Shown here piece by piece: positions 28,693 through 38,593 of a DNA stretch of 64,000 nt. Numbering within the stretch: the stretch's first letter is position 1; each line of letters begins with the position of its first letter. This DNA comes from Pseudomonas cremoricolorata. GTDB taxonomy: Bacteria; Pseudomonadota; Gammaproteobacteria; Pseudomonadales; Pseudomonadaceae. The translations under genes were made by a program, and so were the position numbers. Location: positions 4,526,001-4,590,000 of the forward strand of contig NZ_CP009455.1 of the NCBI RefSeq assembly GCF_000759535.1. The letters run 5' to 3'. The notes below the pieces were generated by a model. That model worked only from the letters and a program-made list of their open reading frames with translations, was not told the origin of the DNA and made no database searches.

Positions 28693-29682
28693 TCAGCGCA
28701 GCGCGGGCCCCTGCAAGCCCATCCACAACGCCAGGCGCTCGGCCATGCTGGCACCGATGCGCTTGGAAAAGCGATCGAACGGCGATTCCTGCACCGTGAA
28801 GTCGACCAGGTTCTTTTCCCCGACGACGTCACGCGCCACATAGCTGGCACTGCCCAAACCATCGACCAGACCCAGCGCCTTGGCCTGCTCGCCCGACCAC
28901 ACAAGACCACTGAACAGTTCGGGGTGCTCTTTGTCTTTCAAGCGCTCGCCCCGGCCCTGCTTGACCATGGCGATGAACTGCTGATGGGTGGTGTTGAGCA
29001 CGCCCTGCCAGAAGGCCGTCTCGTCCGGCTTCTGCGGCGAGAACGGATCGAGGAAGGTCTTGTGCTCGCCCGCGGTATACAGACGCCGCTCGACACCCAG
29101 TTTTTCCATCGCGCCAACGAAGCCGTAACCCGCCGCGGTCACGCCAATCGAGCCCACCAGACTGGCTTTGTCGGCATAGATTTCATCGGCCGCACTGGCA
29201 ATGTAGTAAGCCCCGGACGCCCCCAGGTCGGCGATCACTGCATACAGTTTGATGTCTGGGTATTCGCCACGCAGGCGACGAATTTCGTCATAGACATAAC
29301 CAGACTGCACCGGACTGCCGCCCGGACTGTTGATACGCAGTACCACCGCCTTGGTTTTCGGATCCTTGAACGCTTCGCGCAGGCTCTTGACCAGATTGTC
29401 GGCACTGGCCGACTCCTGATCGGCAATCACCCCGCGCAGCTCCACCAGCGCCGTGTGATTGGTGCTGCGCGCCGCGGAGGTGTCCATGTCCATCAGGGGC
29501 GAGAACAGCAACAGCAGGCCGAACAGGTACACGAAGGTCAGCAGCTTGAAGAAAATCCCCCAGCGCCGAGCGCGGCGCTGCTCCTGAACGCCTGCCAGCA
29601 GGGTTTTCTCCAGCAGCTTCCAGCTCTTGCGGTCTTCTTCATCTTCCCTTTTGGGAGCGTCCCATTGTTCCGCCATGCTCAC
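28693..29682 (-). CDS. SppA-like signal peptide peptidase (S49 family)
   Basis: 329 aa; a GTG start at 29682 overlaps the HAD stop by 4 bp (GTGA), and an ATG six bases later is an alternative. One N-terminal membrane segment lies at about residues 44-64 (WGIFFKLLTFVYLFGLLLLF). The periplasmic serine protease core has the nucleophile in IADLGASGAYYIASAADEIYA and the general-base Lys region near YTAGEHKTFLDPFSP. It is the short form, half the length of E. coli SppA, which acts as a tetramer or octamer. It cleaves leftover signal peptides in the membrane. Confidence 0.92.
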   Translation of the reverse strand: MSMAEQWDAPKREDEEDRKSWKLLEKTLLAGVQEQRRARRWGIFFKLLTFVYLFGLLLLFSPLMDMDTSAARSTNHTALVELRGVIADQESASADNLVKSLREAFKDPKTKAVVLRINSPGGSPVQSGYVYDEIRRLRGEYPDIKLYAVIADLGASGAYYIASAADEIYADKASLVGSIGVTAAGYGFVGAMEKLGVERRLYTAGEHKTFLDPFSPQKPDETAFWQGVLNTTHQQFIAMVKQGRGERLKDKEHPELFSGLVWSGEQAKALGLVDGLGSASYVARDVVGEKNLVDFTVQESPFDRFSKRIGASMAERLALWMGLQGPALR

Positions 29683-30359
29683 CTACCTTGGAGTGGAACC
29701 GGCGCACGACCAGCCAGCCAGTCGCGCAATTGAGAAAAATGACTGATGCATACCTGCGGACCGAACTGCGCCAGCGCCTGGAGCGACATGGCGCCATAGC
29801 CCACCGCTACCGAATGCATGCCGGCATTGCTGGCCATCTGCAGGTCGAACGCCGAGTCGCCGACCATCAGCGCCTGGCCGGGCGACATGCCGCAATGGGC
29901 GAGAATTTCCTCGAGCATCAGCGGATGCGGTTTGCCACGGGTTTCGTCGGCAGCGCGAGTGATGTCGAAATAATGCTCCCAGCCATTGGCCTTGAGCACC
30001 CTGTCGAGACCGCGACGAGCCTTGCCGGTGGCAACCGCCATACGGTAGCCCTGTGCACGAAAAGCCTCAAGCGACTCCACTACCCCGTCGAACAGCGGCG
30101 AGGGTTGGCGATCGAGCTCGACGTAGACCTGGGCATAGTGCTGACGGAAGGCGTCGACCGCTGCAGCATCCAGATGCGGATACAGCGTGGCGATGGCCTC
30201 GCTCAAGGCAAGGCCGATAATGCCTTTGACGGCCTCATCGGCACTGCGCGGCTGGCCAGCGCGGTCAGCCGCCTCAGCCATGGCCTGGACGATGCGGCCT
30301 ATGGAATCGGCCAGGGTGCCATCCCAATCGAAGATGAGCAGCTCGTAATCACGTCGCAC
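29679..30359 (-). CDS. HAD-IA family hydrolase (phosphoglycolate phosphatase-like)
   Basis: 226 aa from a GTG start that overlaps the end of rluC by 11 bp. HAD motif I is [10 protein letters not shown] (residues 9-18), motif [11 protein letters not shown], and motif [17 protein letters not shown] and [16 protein letters not shown]. The helical cap is of the Gph type. The substrate is not determined. It is translationally coupled to both neighbours. Confidence 0.9.
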   Translation of the reverse strand: MRRDYELLIFDWDGTLADSIGRIVQAMAEAADRAGQPRSADEAVKGIIGLALSEAIATLYPHLDAAAVDAFRQHYAQVYVELDRQPSPLFDGVVESLEAFRAQGYRMAVATGKARRGLDRVLKANGWEHYFDITRAADETRGKPHPLMLEEILAHCGMSPGQALMVGDSAFDLQMASNAGMHSVAVGYGAMSLQALAQFGPQVCISHFSQLRDWLAGRAPVPLQGR

Positions 30360-31305
30360 TCAATCGCTCCACCGTGGCAGCCCAGACCTCATCCACCGGT
30401 GCTTCCAGCTTCAGTTCGCCGCCATCAGGCAACGGCACCGTCAGCGCATAGGCATGCAGAAACAGGCGCTTGCCGCCCAGATCGCGGATTTCTCGCGAGA
30501 AATCTTCATCGCCGTACTTGCTGTCACCGGCGATCATGTGCCCGGCGTGCAGTGCATGCACACGAATCTGATGGGTCCGCCCGGTGATCGGTCGCGCCTC
30601 GACGATAGTGGCGAATTCACCAAAGCGGCGCAGCACGCGGAACAGCGTCAGTGCCTCCTTGCCTTCGTCATTGACCTCGACCATGCGCTCACCCGAGCGC
30701 AGGTTGCTCTTGAGCAACGGCGCATTGATCTGTTTCTTCGAGGTTGGCCAGTGGCCGCGCACCAGGGCCATATAGCGCTTGTCGACGCCATCGCCGCGCA
30801 ACGCCGCGTGCAGATGACGGAGCATGCTGCGTTTCTTGGCGATCATCAGCAGCCCCGAAGTGTCACGGTCAAGGCGATGCACCAGCTCCAGCTCCTTGGC
30901 ATCGGGACGCAACTGACGCAGCGCCTCGATGACCCCGAAGCTCAGGCCACTGCCGCCATGCACGGCGATACCCGCAGGCTTGTTCATGACGATCAGCGCC
31001 TTGTCCTCATGCACGATCGCCGCTTCCAGCCGCTGCAACAGGCCTTGCGCCACGGGTGCCGGCGCATCGCGCTCGGGCAGGCGTACCGGAGGCACGCGAA
31101 CGATGTCACCGGCCTGCAGCTTGTACTCGGGCTTGATGCGCCCCTTGTTGACGCGCACTTCACCTTTGCGCAGGATGCGATACACCAGCGTCTTGGGCAC
31201 GCCCTTCAATGCAGTGATGAGGAAATTGTCGATGCGCTGGCCGGCAAGCTCCGGCGGAACTTCAATCAGCTGGACGCCGGAAGTCGGGGGGGTATTGGTT
31301 GTCAT
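30349..31305 (-). CDS. rluC: 23S rRNA pseudouridine(955/2504/2580) synthase RluC
   Basis: 318 aa from the ATG at 31305 ([20 protein letters not shown]). An N-terminal S4 RNA-binding domain ([21 protein letters not shown] to about residue 80) precedes the RluA-type catalytic domain with [16 protein letters not shown], whose Asp is the catalytic residue. It is divergent from rne; this rluC/rne pairing is conserved in gammaproteobacteria. Confidence 0.95.
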   Translation of the reverse strand: MTTNTPPTSGVQLIEVPPELAGQRIDNFLITALKGVPKTLVYRILRKGEVRVNKGRIKPEYKLQAGDIVRVPPVRLPERDAPAPVAQGLLQRLEAAIVHEDKALIVMNKPAGIAVHGGSGLSFGVIEALRQLRPDAKELELVHRLDRDTSGLLMIAKKRSMLRHLHAALRGDGVDKRYMALVRGHWPTSKKQINAPLLKSNLRSGERMVEVNDEGKEALTLFRVLRRFGEFATIVEARPITGRTHQIRVHALHAGHMIAGDSKYGDEDFSREIRDLGGKRLFLHAYALTVPLPDGGELKLEAPVDEVWAATVERLSAT

Positions 31306-31333
31306 GCCGCGATGATAACAATTTTTGATGCAA

Positions 31334-31362
31334 TTGAAGCACTTAATCATTGCTGCTATAGT
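31334..31362 (+). promoter_or_regulatory. Putative rne promoter
   Basis: TTGAAG (31334-31339) and TATAGT (31357-31362) with a 17-bp spacer on the plus strand. It is the best sigma70 match between rluC and rne. Confidence 0.6.
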
Positions 31363-31775
31363 CGCGAACGCCGCCAAAAGCGGTAGGTCAGCGGCATATG
31401 GCTCGATGCAAGCCCCTGACTTTACGCAATTCTCGAGGACGCGAGGCCGTCCTACGGGGTGTTCGCCAGCTACATGAACTGCCTGGAATCGCCGCCAGCG
31501 CTGAGTAGAGAAGCCCGAAAATAACGACAAGCGTGGTGTCATGCCTGCTTCCCGATTTTTTTCGACCTATCCCCTCTGCCCGCCGCGTCGCCTTCCTGCA
31601 ACGCCCGGCGAGCGCTTCGGAAATACCTGCCTTGGACATGAAATGGCGTCAGCTCTCGAACCGGAGCTGGCGAAAAATGCAACCCGTTGCGGATTCAGCG
31701 CGCGGCAGCACCCGAACTTTCAGGGATACGTGCAGGGTGGAGATGCATAGCCGCCGGACTGTGTAGCAGATGCCC

Positions 31776-31920
31776 AGGGTTTGTACGGAAAGTCGTCGAG
31801 CGACGATCAGGCAAGGCGAAAACAGGCGAGGAAGCGGAGTTTGCTGATTGCAAATGAGCATTCCGAGCCTGTTTTCAACGCAGCATGATCGTCGCGCAGG
31901 CACTTTTCTTCCAAAGCCTA
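31776..31920. repeat. Dispersed repeat, copy 1 (in the rne leader)
   Basis: It has a left end GGGTTTGTACGG and an imperfect inverted counterpart at the right end (CTTTTCTTCCAAAGCC). An internal perfect inverted pair AAAACAGGC/GCCTGTTTT surrounds AGCGGAGTTTGC and TGAGCATTCCGA. It shares these blocks in order with the element at 51843-52041, so it is a MITE-like intergenic repeat family. Confidence 0.7.
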
Positions 31921-32314
31921 CTGGCGTCCACGGCCGACGGTTGATTCCTCCTCCTGACTGAGTGCACAGGGTTTGTTCGAGACGTCGCCCAGCAACGATC
32001 CGGCGAGTTGGAACCAGGCAACACAACGCGAATTCGCAGGCCTGCCCTGTGTTTCGGGCCTGGCTTCGACGGAGCCTGATCGACACGCGAGCACTTATCG
32101 CCCACGCCCCGGCCTGTAGGGTTGAACCCAGGCCAAGTGGCACCACAGCAATCAGGACGCGTCGTCGCGATCACGGCAGGCTGGGCAACCGGCTGGTGCC
32201 GAATATCGCTGGACACGGGGGTAGCTCGCTACCCTTGTCGCACCTTGGCACCGACCATGGAAAGTCGTGTGTGCCGAACGCCGTTTCCGGCAGCCCGGAA
32301 ACCGACGGTACAAC

Positions 32315-35300
32315 ATGAAAAGAATGCTGATCAACGCAACTCAACCCGAAGAGTTGCGTGTAGCTCTGGTAGATGGCCAGCGTCTCTACGACCTGGACAT
32401 CGAGTCCGGCGCCCGCGAGCAGAAAAAGGCCAATATCTACAAAGGCCGTATCACCCGCATCGAGCCCAGCCTCGAAGCCGCCTTCGTCGACTTCGGCTCG
32501 GAACGCCACGGCTTCCTGCCCCTCAAGGAAATTTCCCGCGAGTACTTCAAGAAGACCCCCGAAGGCCGCGTCAACATCAAGGAAGTCCTGAGCGAAGGCC
32601 AGGAAGTCATCGTTCAGGTCGAGAAAGAAGAACGTGGCAACAAGGGTGCCGCCCTGACCACCTTCATCAGCCTGGCCGGTCGTTACCTGGTGCTGATGCC
32701 CAACAACCCACGTGCCGGCGGCATCTCCCGCCGTATCGAAGGCGAAGAGCGCAACGAGCTGCGTGAGGCCCTCAACGGCCTGACCGTTCCCGCCGACATG
32801 GGTCTGATCGTGCGCACTGCAGGCCTGGGCCGCAGCAGCGAAGAAATGCAGTGGGACCTCGACTACCTGCTGCAGCTGTGGACCGCCATCAAGGAAGCCT
32901 CCCTCGACCGCAACGCGCCGTTCCTGATCTATCAGGAAAGCAACGTGATCATCCGCGCGATCCGTGACTACCTGCGTCAGGACATTGGCGAAGTGCTGAT
33001 CGACAGCATCGAGGCCCAGGAAGAAGCCCTGACCTTCATCCGTCAGGTCATGCCACAGTACGCCAGCAAGGTGAAGCTGTACGAAGACAGCGTACCGCTG
33101 TTCAACCGCTTCCAGATCGAAAGCCAGATCGAGACCGCCTTCCAGCGCGTGGTCGAACTCCCCTCCGGCGGCTCCATCGTCATCGACCCGACCGAAGCCC
33201 TGGTGTCCATCGACATCAACTCGGCACGGGCCACCAAAGGCAGCGACATCGAAGAAACCGCGCTGCAGACCAACCTGGAAGCAGCCGAAGAGATCGCCCG
33301 TCAGTTGCGCCTGCGTGACATCGGCGGCCTGATCGTCATCGACTTCATCGACATGAGCCCGGCGAAGAATCAACGCGCTGTGGAAGAGCGTGTCCGTGAG
33401 GCCCTTGAAGCCGACCGTGCTCGCGTTCAGGTCGGACGCATCTCGCGCTTCGGCCTGCTGGAAATGTCCCGTCAGCGCCTGCGCCCTTCGCTGGGCGAAA
33501 GCAGCGGCATCGTCTGCCCACGCTGCTCGGGCACCGGCATCATCCGTGACGTCGAGTCGCTGTCGCTGGCCATTCTGCGCCTGATCGAAGAAGAAGCCCT
33601 GAAAGACCGCACCGCCGAAGTACGCGCCCAGGTGCCGATTCCGGTCGCAGCTTTCCTGCTCAACGAAAAGCGCAACTCGATCACCAAGATCGAACTGCGC
33701 ACCCGAGCCCGCATCATCATCCTGCCGAACGATCACCTGGAAACGCCGCACTTCGAAGTCCAGCGCCTGCGCGATGACAACCCGGAAGTGCTGAGCAACC
33801 AGTCCAGTTACGAGATCGCCACCAGCGAGACCGAAGAAGTTCAGCCGCAAGCCGCCACGCGCACCCTGGTGCGGCAGGAAGCTGCGGTCAAGACCGCTCC
33901 GCCACGTACCAGTGCGCCGGTACCGAGCACTCCGGAAGAACAGCCAGCCGCCCCCGCCCCTGTGGCCCACGTGGCGCCAGAGCCAAGCCTGTTCAAAGGC
34001 CTGGTGAAGTCGCTGGTCAGCCTGTTCGCCGCCAAGGAAGAACCTGCGCCGGCACCGGTCGCCAGCCCGGAAAAACCGGCCACCAACGAGCGTGCACAGC
34101 GTAACGAAGAACGTCGCAACGGCCGTCAACAGAGCCGCAATCGCGGCAACCGCCGCGACGAAGAGCGCAAGCCGCGTGAAGAGCGCAGCGAGCGACCCGC
34201 CCGTGAAGAGCGCCAGCCACGTGAAGAGCGCGCATCCCGCGAAGAACGTGCACCACGTGAAGAACGCGCACCGCGTGAAGAGCGTGCAGCCCGCCAACCC
34301 CGCGAAGATCGCCGTGGCAACCGTGAAGATCGCCCCGTGCGCGAACTGCGCGAGCCACTGGACGCCGCACCTGCCGCCGCAGCCAGCCGCGAAGAGCGTG
34401 CGCCACGTGAAGAACGTGCACCTCGCGAAGAGCGTGCACCGCGTAACGAGCGCGCCCCGCGCGAAGAACGCACCCCGCGCGAAGGTCGTGAAGAACGCAC
34501 TCCTCGCGAAGAGCGTGCACCGCGTGAAGGCCGTGCCAGCCGCGAAGAACGCGCACCTCGCGAAGAGCGTGCACCTCAGGAAGCCGTCGTCGCCGTGAGC
34601 GAAGTCGTGCCAACTGAAGTGTTGTCGACTGAAGTCGTACAAAACGACGCTGCCCAGGTCGAAGTAGCAGCCGTCACCGAAGCGCCTGCCAAGCAGGAAG
34701 AGCGTGCGCCTCGCGAAGAGCGTCAGCAACGTGCCCAGCGTGAAGAGCGTCAGCCGCGCGCTGTCGAGCAGGCTGCCGAGGCCAGTGACGAGCAAGCCTC
34801 TACCGAGGCCGCTGATGAGTCCCAGGCCGATCAGGACAACGGTGACGACGAGCGTCCGCGCCGTCGCTCCCGTGGGCAGCGTCGCCGCAGCAACCGCCGT
34901 GAGCGTCAGCGCAATGCCAATGGCGAGCTGATCGAAGGCGAAGAGGAAGGCGAAACCCAAGCAGCAGCCTCTTCCGAGCAGCCGGCGCAGCAGCACCAGG
35001 CCTCGCCGCTGGGCGCCGAACTGGCTGCCGGCCTGGCGGTCACCGCGGCGGTCGCCAGCAGCCAGGTCAGCGCCGACGCCGAAGCCCAGGCGCAACAGCA
35101 AGCCGAGCGCGCTACCGAAACCGTCGAGCAGACCGTCGAAGCGCCCCAGGCTGGAGAAGCATCCCAACAGGCTGAAGCCGCGTCCATCGCCCCTGTGGTC
35201 GAGCAAGTGCAGCACGAGCCGGCAGCCGAGGTTGTCGCCGATGCCGTTCCGGTGGTCGAGCATGCGCCGCAACGCACCCGCGAAGCGGTAGAAGCAGCTC

Positions 35301-35695
35301 CGGCAGCCGAAGGCGGTGAGATCGAGCCAGCGGTCGCGGCAGAACAGCCAGTCCCAGCTACCGAGGCAGTCGAGGCAGTTCAGGCCCAGGCAGTGAGCGA
35401 GCCAGCACCTGCAGTGGCCGCTGAGCAAGCGGTAGCGGCACGCGAGTCGGCGGTCGCAGTCCCTGCCGAGGCAGTCACTGAAAGTGCCGAGCAAGCGCCC
35501 GCCGCCGTTGAGTCGGTGGTCGAGCAGGCACCTGCCGCCGAGCCTGCCACAGTGATGCTGTCCAATGGCCGTGCGCCGAACGACCCACGTGAAGTGCGTC
35601 GCCGCAAGCGCGAGGCGGAAGCCGCTGCAGCTGCTGCCGCTGCTCAGGCTCAGGCTGACCAATCGATCGATGCAGACAAACCGCATCACGGTTGA
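32315..35695 (+). CDS. rne: Ribonuclease E
   Basis: 1126 aa endoribonuclease and degradosome scaffold. The start [20 protein letters not shown] is standard. An S1 RNA-binding domain lies at about residues 37-120. The magnesium-binding aspartates are in [13 protein letters not shown] (near 300) and [11 protein letters not shown] (near 343), and the zinc-link CPRC is at about 401-404. The non-catalytic half is disordered: residues about 620-765 are a tandem array of PREERA-type hexads (an arginine-rich RNA-binding segment), followed by a long Ala/Glu/Val-rich region. The extreme C-terminus ([20 protein letters not shown]) is conserved in pseudomonads. It ends at a strong terminator, with an IS element just beyond. 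Confidence 0.97.
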   Translation: MKRMLINATQPEELRVALVDGQRLYDLDIESGAREQKKANIYKGRITRIEPSLEAAFVDFGSERHGFLPLKEISREYFKKTPEGRVNIKEVLSEGQEVIVQVEKEERGNKGAALTTFISLAGRYLVLMPNNPRAGGISRRIEGEERNELREALNGLTVPADMGLIVRTAGLGRSSEEMQWDLDYLLQLWTAIKEASLDRNAPFLIYQESNVIIRAIRDYLRQDIGEVLIDSIEAQEEALTFIRQVMPQYASKVKLYEDSVPLFNRFQIESQIETAFQRVVELPSGGSIVIDPTEALVSIDINSARATKGSDIEETALQTNLEAAEEIARQLRLRDIGGLIVIDFIDMSPAKNQRAVEERVREALEADRARVQVGRISRFGLLEMSRQRLRPSLGESSGIVCPRCSGTGIIRDVESLSLAILRLIEEEALKDRTAEVRAQVPIPVAAFLLNEKRNSITKIELRTRARIIILPNDHLETPHFEVQRLRDDNPEVLSNQSSYEIATSETEEVQPQAATRTLVRQEAAVKTAPPRTSAPVPSTPEEQPAAPAPVAHVAPEPSLFKGLVKSLVSLFAAKEEPAPAPVASPEKPATNERAQRNEERRNGRQQSRNRGNRRDEERKPREERSERPAREERQPREERASREERAPREERAPREERAARQPREDRRGNREDRPVRELREPLDAAPAAAASREERAPREERAPREERAPRNERAPREERTPREGREERTPREERAPREGRASREERAPREERAPQEAVVAVSEVVPTEVLSTEVVQNDAAQVEVAAVTEAPAKQEERAPREERQQRAQREERQPRAVEQAAEASDEQASTEAADESQADQDNGDDERPRRRSRGQRRRSNRRERQRNANGELIEGEEEGETQAAASSEQPAQQHQASPLGAELAAGLAVTAAVASSQVSADAEAQAQQQAERATETVEQTVEAPQAGEASQQAEAASIAPVVEQVQHEPAAEVVADAVPVVEHAPQRTREAVEAAPAAEGGEIEPAVAAEQPVPATEAVEAVQAQAVSEPAPAVAAEQAVAARESAVAVPAEAVTESAEQAPAAVESVVEQAPAAEPATVMLSNGRAPNDPREVRRRKREAEAAAAAAAAQAQADQSIDADKPHHG

Positions 35696-35710
35696 TCTGA
35701 CCGCCTGAAC

Positions 35711-35746
35711 AAAAAGCCCCGCCAGTGCGAACTGGCGGGGCTTTTT
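35711..35746. terminator. Rho-independent terminator after rne
   Basis: A 16-bp perfect stem AAAAAGCCCCGCCAGT with loop GCGA and a T5 tail on both strands. It is immediately left of the IS3 element. Confidence 0.92.
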
Positions 35747-35809
35747 GTTGGGCGCTGTCCCGTCCTGAATAAGGTTTACACCTCCCATCCCGAATTTCCG
35801 GAGAGTCAG

Positions 35810-36208
35810 ATGGAGCAAGGTGTAAAGCGCACACAACGTGATTACTCACTGTCTTTTAAATTGACGGTGGTTGATCAGATTGAAAAAGGCGAACTGACCT
35901 ACAAGCAGGCCCAGGTGCGGTACGGCATCCAGGGGCGGTCGACGGTTCTGGTATGGTTGCGTAAGCATGGTCGGCAGGATTGGAGCCAAGGGGCGTCGAT
36001 CCGGGCCGAGAGGAGCTGCGCGATGTCTGACCCCAAAACGCTCACTCCAGAGCAGCGGATCAAAGAGCTTGAGCAGCAGCTTGAGCTGATGAGCCAAAAG
36101 GCCTAGTTCTTTGAAACGGTCGTTGATGTGCTGAAGAATGACTATGGTGTCTCGGTCGTAAAAAAGCGATCCGGCAAGTCCTATCGCAAGGTCAAGTCGC
36201 AGGACTGA
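35810..36208 (+). pseudogene. IS3 OrfA with an in-frame amber codon
   Basis: Helix-turn-helix DNA-binding component of the transposase. It starts MEQGVKRTQRDYSLSFKLTV and has the HTH (YKQAQVRYGIQGRSTVLVWLRKHG) and leucine zipper (RIKELEQQLELMSQK). At 36104-36106 a TAG interrupts the frame after 98 codons. Reading through it gives FFETVVDVLKNDYGVSVVKK up to the natural TGA at 36206, and family proteins have Gln at this point, so a CAG-to-TAG change is likely. The AAAAAAG slip site (36160-36166) lies downstream of the stop and cannot be reached, so no OrfAB transposase should be made. Confidence 0.85.
36160..36166 (+). promoter_or_regulatory. Programmed -1 frameshift site A-AAA-AAG of the IS
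   Basis: The heptamer is in phase with the orfA frame. A -1 slip enters the frame that is open from here through orfB (GLSIARACQFLGISRQAYY). This is the standard IS3-family device for making OrfAB. Confidence 0.8.
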
Positions 36209-37047
36209 GCATTGCCAGGGCTTGTCAGTTTCTAGGCATTAGTCGACAGGCCTACTACAAGCGCAACCGAGCTGCTGATGGCAAAGAGCGCCAGGCAGAT
36301 CAGGTGGTTGAGTTCGTTCAGCACATCCGAATGCGCCAGCCTCGGCTGGGTACACGCAAGCTGCACTATCTGCTGCATTGCCAGCCTGACAAACGATTCC
36401 AGGTTGGCCGAGATAGGCTGTTCCAGGTCTTGCGAGAGCGCCGTTTGCTGGTGATGCCCAAACGGGCATTCCACAAGACAACACAGAGCCTTCATCGCTT
36501 CTATCGCCACCCCAACTTACTCAAGCCCGGTCCAAGCCAAGTCGTTCCGACAAGGCCGGAGCACGTCTGGGTTGCTGACATTACGTATCTGCCCGCACGT
36601 AACGGCCCGATGTACCTGAGCCTGGTAACGGATGCGTACTCCAGGAAAATTGTTGGTCATCACGTCCACGAAACTCTGCATGCCGAGTCAGTGGCGCAAG
36701 CCTTTAAGCTGGCGTTACGAAAGCGACGTCGTCGCCAGGGGTTAGTCCATCATTCGGATCGAGGCATCCAATATTGCTCGGCGCTGTACCAGTCACTGCA
36801 CCAGCAGCACGATGTTCAGTGCTCCATGACTGATGGGTATGACTGCTACCAGAACGCGCTGGCCGAGCGAATCAACGGAATCCTCAAAATGGAGCTGCTG
36901 GTGAGCAGCCCTGAAGATCTTGAGCAGGCGAGGCAGATGGTTGATGAGGCAGTGCAGATCTACAACACAGAACGGCCCCATATGGCCCTGAAAAACAAAA
37001 CGCCCGATGCGGTGCATCGAGCGTTTGAGGCCTGTCGGCCTACCTGA
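36163..37047 (+). CDS. IS3 OrfB (DDE transposase catalytic part, made by -1 frameshift)
   Basis: Read in the frame entered after the slip site. It gives a 294-codon region with GLSIARACQFLGISRQAYYK, an HTH_21 segment, and the rve integrase core: first Asp in VWVADITYLPA, second in LVTDAYSRKIVGH, and the Glu in ERINGILKMELL. The C-terminal YNTERPHMALKNKTPDAVH is typical of the IS3 group. An independent GTG start at 36304 is possible. All catalytic residues are intact; the defect is in orfA. Confidence 0.88.
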   Translation, partial: KAIRQVLSQGQVAGLSIARACQFLGISRQAYYKRNRAADGKERQADQVVEFVQHIRMRQPRLGTRKLHYLLHCQPDKRFQVGRDRLFQVLRERRLLVMPKRAFHKTTQSLHRFYRHPNLLKPGPSQVVPTRPEHVWVADITYLPARNGPMYLSLVTDAYSRKIVGHHVHETLHAESVAQAFKLALRKRRRRQGLVHHSDRGIQYCSALYQSLHQQHDVQCSMTDGYDCYQNALAERINGILKMELLVSSPEDLEQARQMVDEAVQIYNTERPHMALKNKTPDAVHRAFEACRPT

Positions 37048-37112
37048 ATAGGTGTAAACCTATTTCAGGACTAGACACGCTGTCCAATGGCCGCTCGACC
37101 CAGACCAGGGTG

Positions 37113-38132
37113 TCAGTAGAGATTCGGCTCCATCTCCAACTCGACGCCAAAGCGAGCACGGATATCGGCCTGAATCTTGCGGGCCAGGGCATGCAACTGG
37201 GCACCTGTAGCGTGACCATGGTTGACCAGCACCAAGGCCTGCTGCTGGTGAACACCGGCATCGCCCTCGCGATAGCCTTTCCAGCCTGCCTGCTCGATCA
37301 GCCAACCAGCGGCGAGCTTGACCTCTGCAGGGCCCTGCGGATAGGCCACCAGACCTGGATAAGCGACGCGCAAGCGCTCGGCGCACTCGGCGGACACCAC
37401 AGGGTTCTTGAAGAAGCTGCCAGCGTTGCCCAGCACTGCCGGATCAGGCAGCTTCTCGCGGCGGATGCTGCAGATGGCGTCGCTGATGGCCTGGGCCGTC
37501 GGCTGTTGGATACCGCGCTCAAGCAGCCGCTGGCGCACTGGCCCGTAGTCGAGGTGCGGATCGAGCGTACGGCTCAGCGCGAAGCGCACCCGCAGAATCA
37601 ACCAGCGACCGGGACTGGCCTTGAACACACTGTCACGGTAGGCGAAGGCGCACTCTTCAAGGCTGAACTCGCGCACCTCTCCAGTCTGTCGATCAAGCGC
37701 GCTAAGTCCGGCGAACACATCCTTTATTTCCACCCCATAGGCGCCGATGTTCTGCATCGGTGCGGCGCCGACGGTGCCGGGTATCAGGCTGAGGTTCTCA
37801 AGGCCGCACAGGCCTTGGGCGATGCTCCACAGCACGAAAGGATGCCAAGGCTCTCCCGCCTCGGCTTCGACCACCACGCGCTGATCGACATCACCCAGCA
37901 CACGCCGGCCGCGGCTGGCGATTTGCAGGACCAGCGCATCGACATCACGGGTCAGCAACAGGTTGCTGCCGCCGCCCAGCACCAGCACCGGCAGGTCGCG
38001 CTGCGCTGCTGCCGCCAGGGCCTGGCGAATGCCATCGTCGCTACTGGCGCGCACCAGATAGCGTGCGGCGACATCGATGCCAAAGGTGTTGAGCGCCTTG
38101 AGCGACGCTTGCTCCTGCCAGGCCGCAGTCAT
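37113..38132 (-). CDS. murB: UDP-N-acetylenolpyruvoylglucosamine reductase MurB
   Basis: 339 aa type I MurB. It reduces enolpyruvyl-UDP-GlcNAc to UDP-MurNAc with FAD and NADPH. FAD contacts are in VLGGGSNLLLTRDVD and SLIPGTVGAAPMQNIGAYG; the catalytic Ser is in NAGSFFKNPVV (near 225). Its ATG overlaps the upstream phosphatase stop by 4 bp. The IS element lies 36 bp beyond its 3' end. Confidence 0.97.
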   Translation of the reverse strand: MTAAWQEQASLKALNTFGIDVAARYLVRASSDDGIRQALAAAAQRDLPVLVLGGGSNLLLTRDVDALVLQIASRGRRVLGDVDQRVVVEAEAGEPWHPFVLWSIAQGLCGLENLSLIPGTVGAAPMQNIGAYGVEIKDVFAGLSALDRQTGEVREFSLEECAFAYRDSVFKASPGRWLILRVRFALSRTLDPHLDYGPVRQRLLERGIQQPTAQAISDAICSIRREKLPDPAVLGNAGSFFKNPVVSAECAERLRVAYPGLVAYPQGPAEVKLAAGWLIEQAGWKGYREGDAGVHQQQALVLVNHGHATGAQLHALARKIQADIRARFGVELEMEPNLY

Positions 38133-38593
38133 GACCGCCCCTTGATTTCGTCGAGCAGGCTCGCGCAGGCCGCCTCGATCAGATCGAGAACCTGCTCGAA
38201 GCCGTCAGCGCCGCCATAGTACGGATCAGGAACGTCCTCGACTGCGACGCCATAGCGGCGCAGGAACAGATCGAGCTCAGCGCTGGCGTTGGCCGGTCGC
38301 AAGGCTTGCAGATCACGCAGGTTGCTCGAATCCATCGCCAGGATCAGATCGTACTCGGCGAAATCCTCTGCCTTGACCTGCTGCGCGCGCTGGCGCGACA
38401 GGTCGTAGCCACGGGCCAGCGCGGCGCGACTGGTGCGACTGTCAGGCGCGTTGCCGACATGCCAGTCGCCGGTGCCGGCCGAGGCCACCTCGACCCGCCT
38501 GGCCAACCCCGCGCGCTCCAGCTGCTGGCGCATGACGCCTTCGGCGGTGGGCGAACGGCAGATGTTGCCCAGGCAGACGAACAGAATGCGCAT
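38129..38593 (-). CDS. Low-molecular-weight protein tyrosine phosphatase
   Basis: 154 aa from the ATG giving [20 protein letters not shown]. The C-x5-R phosphate loop is CLGNICRS (residues 7-14) and the general-acid Asp is in VPDPYYGG (near 119). Such enzymes act on tyrosine phosphoproteins such as Wzc-type kinases, or on arginine phosphate. It is coupled by 4-bp or shorter overlaps to murB and kdsB. Confidence 0.92.
   Translation of the reverse strand: MRILFVCLGNICRSPTAEGVMRQQLERAGLARRVEVASAGTGDWHVGNAPDSRTSRAALARGYDLSRQRAQQVKAEDFAEYDLILAMDSSNLRDLQALRPANASAELDLFLRRYGVAVEDVPDPYYGGADGFEQVLDLIEAACASLLDEIKGRS

Larger units (their letters stand above)
31306..32314 (+). promoter_or_regulatory. Long rluC/rne intergenic region and rne leader
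   Basis: About 1 kb without a recognisable protein gene. Near its left end is a sigma70-type promoter facing rne, so most of the region is probably the rne 5' UTR (about 945 nt). Long structured leaders mediate RNase E autoregulation, and a conserved 5'-UTR motif (rne-II) has been described for pseudomonad rne; I cannot fold the RNA here to locate it. A dispersed repeat occupies 31776-31920. Confidence 0.6.
35756..37077 (+). mobile_element. IS3-family insertion sequence, 1322 bp
   Basis: Terminal inverted repeats of about 27 bp begin TGTC and share TCCTGAA and GGTTTACACC with few mismatches. The left copy is 35756-35782 and the right copy 37051-37077. Flanking 3-bp direct repeats CGC (35753-35755 and 37078-37080) are the expected target duplication. 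It encodes orfA and orfB, with a canonical A-AAA-AAG frameshift site. It inserted between the rne terminator and murB, harming neither gene. Confidence 0.93.

Noticed and set aside
34180..34600. Assembly artefact as cause of the rne repeat array
   Set aside because: The frame stays open through the array, units vary at synonymous positions, and the conserved C-terminus follows, so it looks like genuine coding sequence.
32171..35836. 1221-codon open frame antisense to rne
   Set aside because: It is a shadow of rne's biased codons; the translation is low-complexity (Arg/Leu/Phe/Thr runs) and has no family character, while the sense frame is a complete RNase E.
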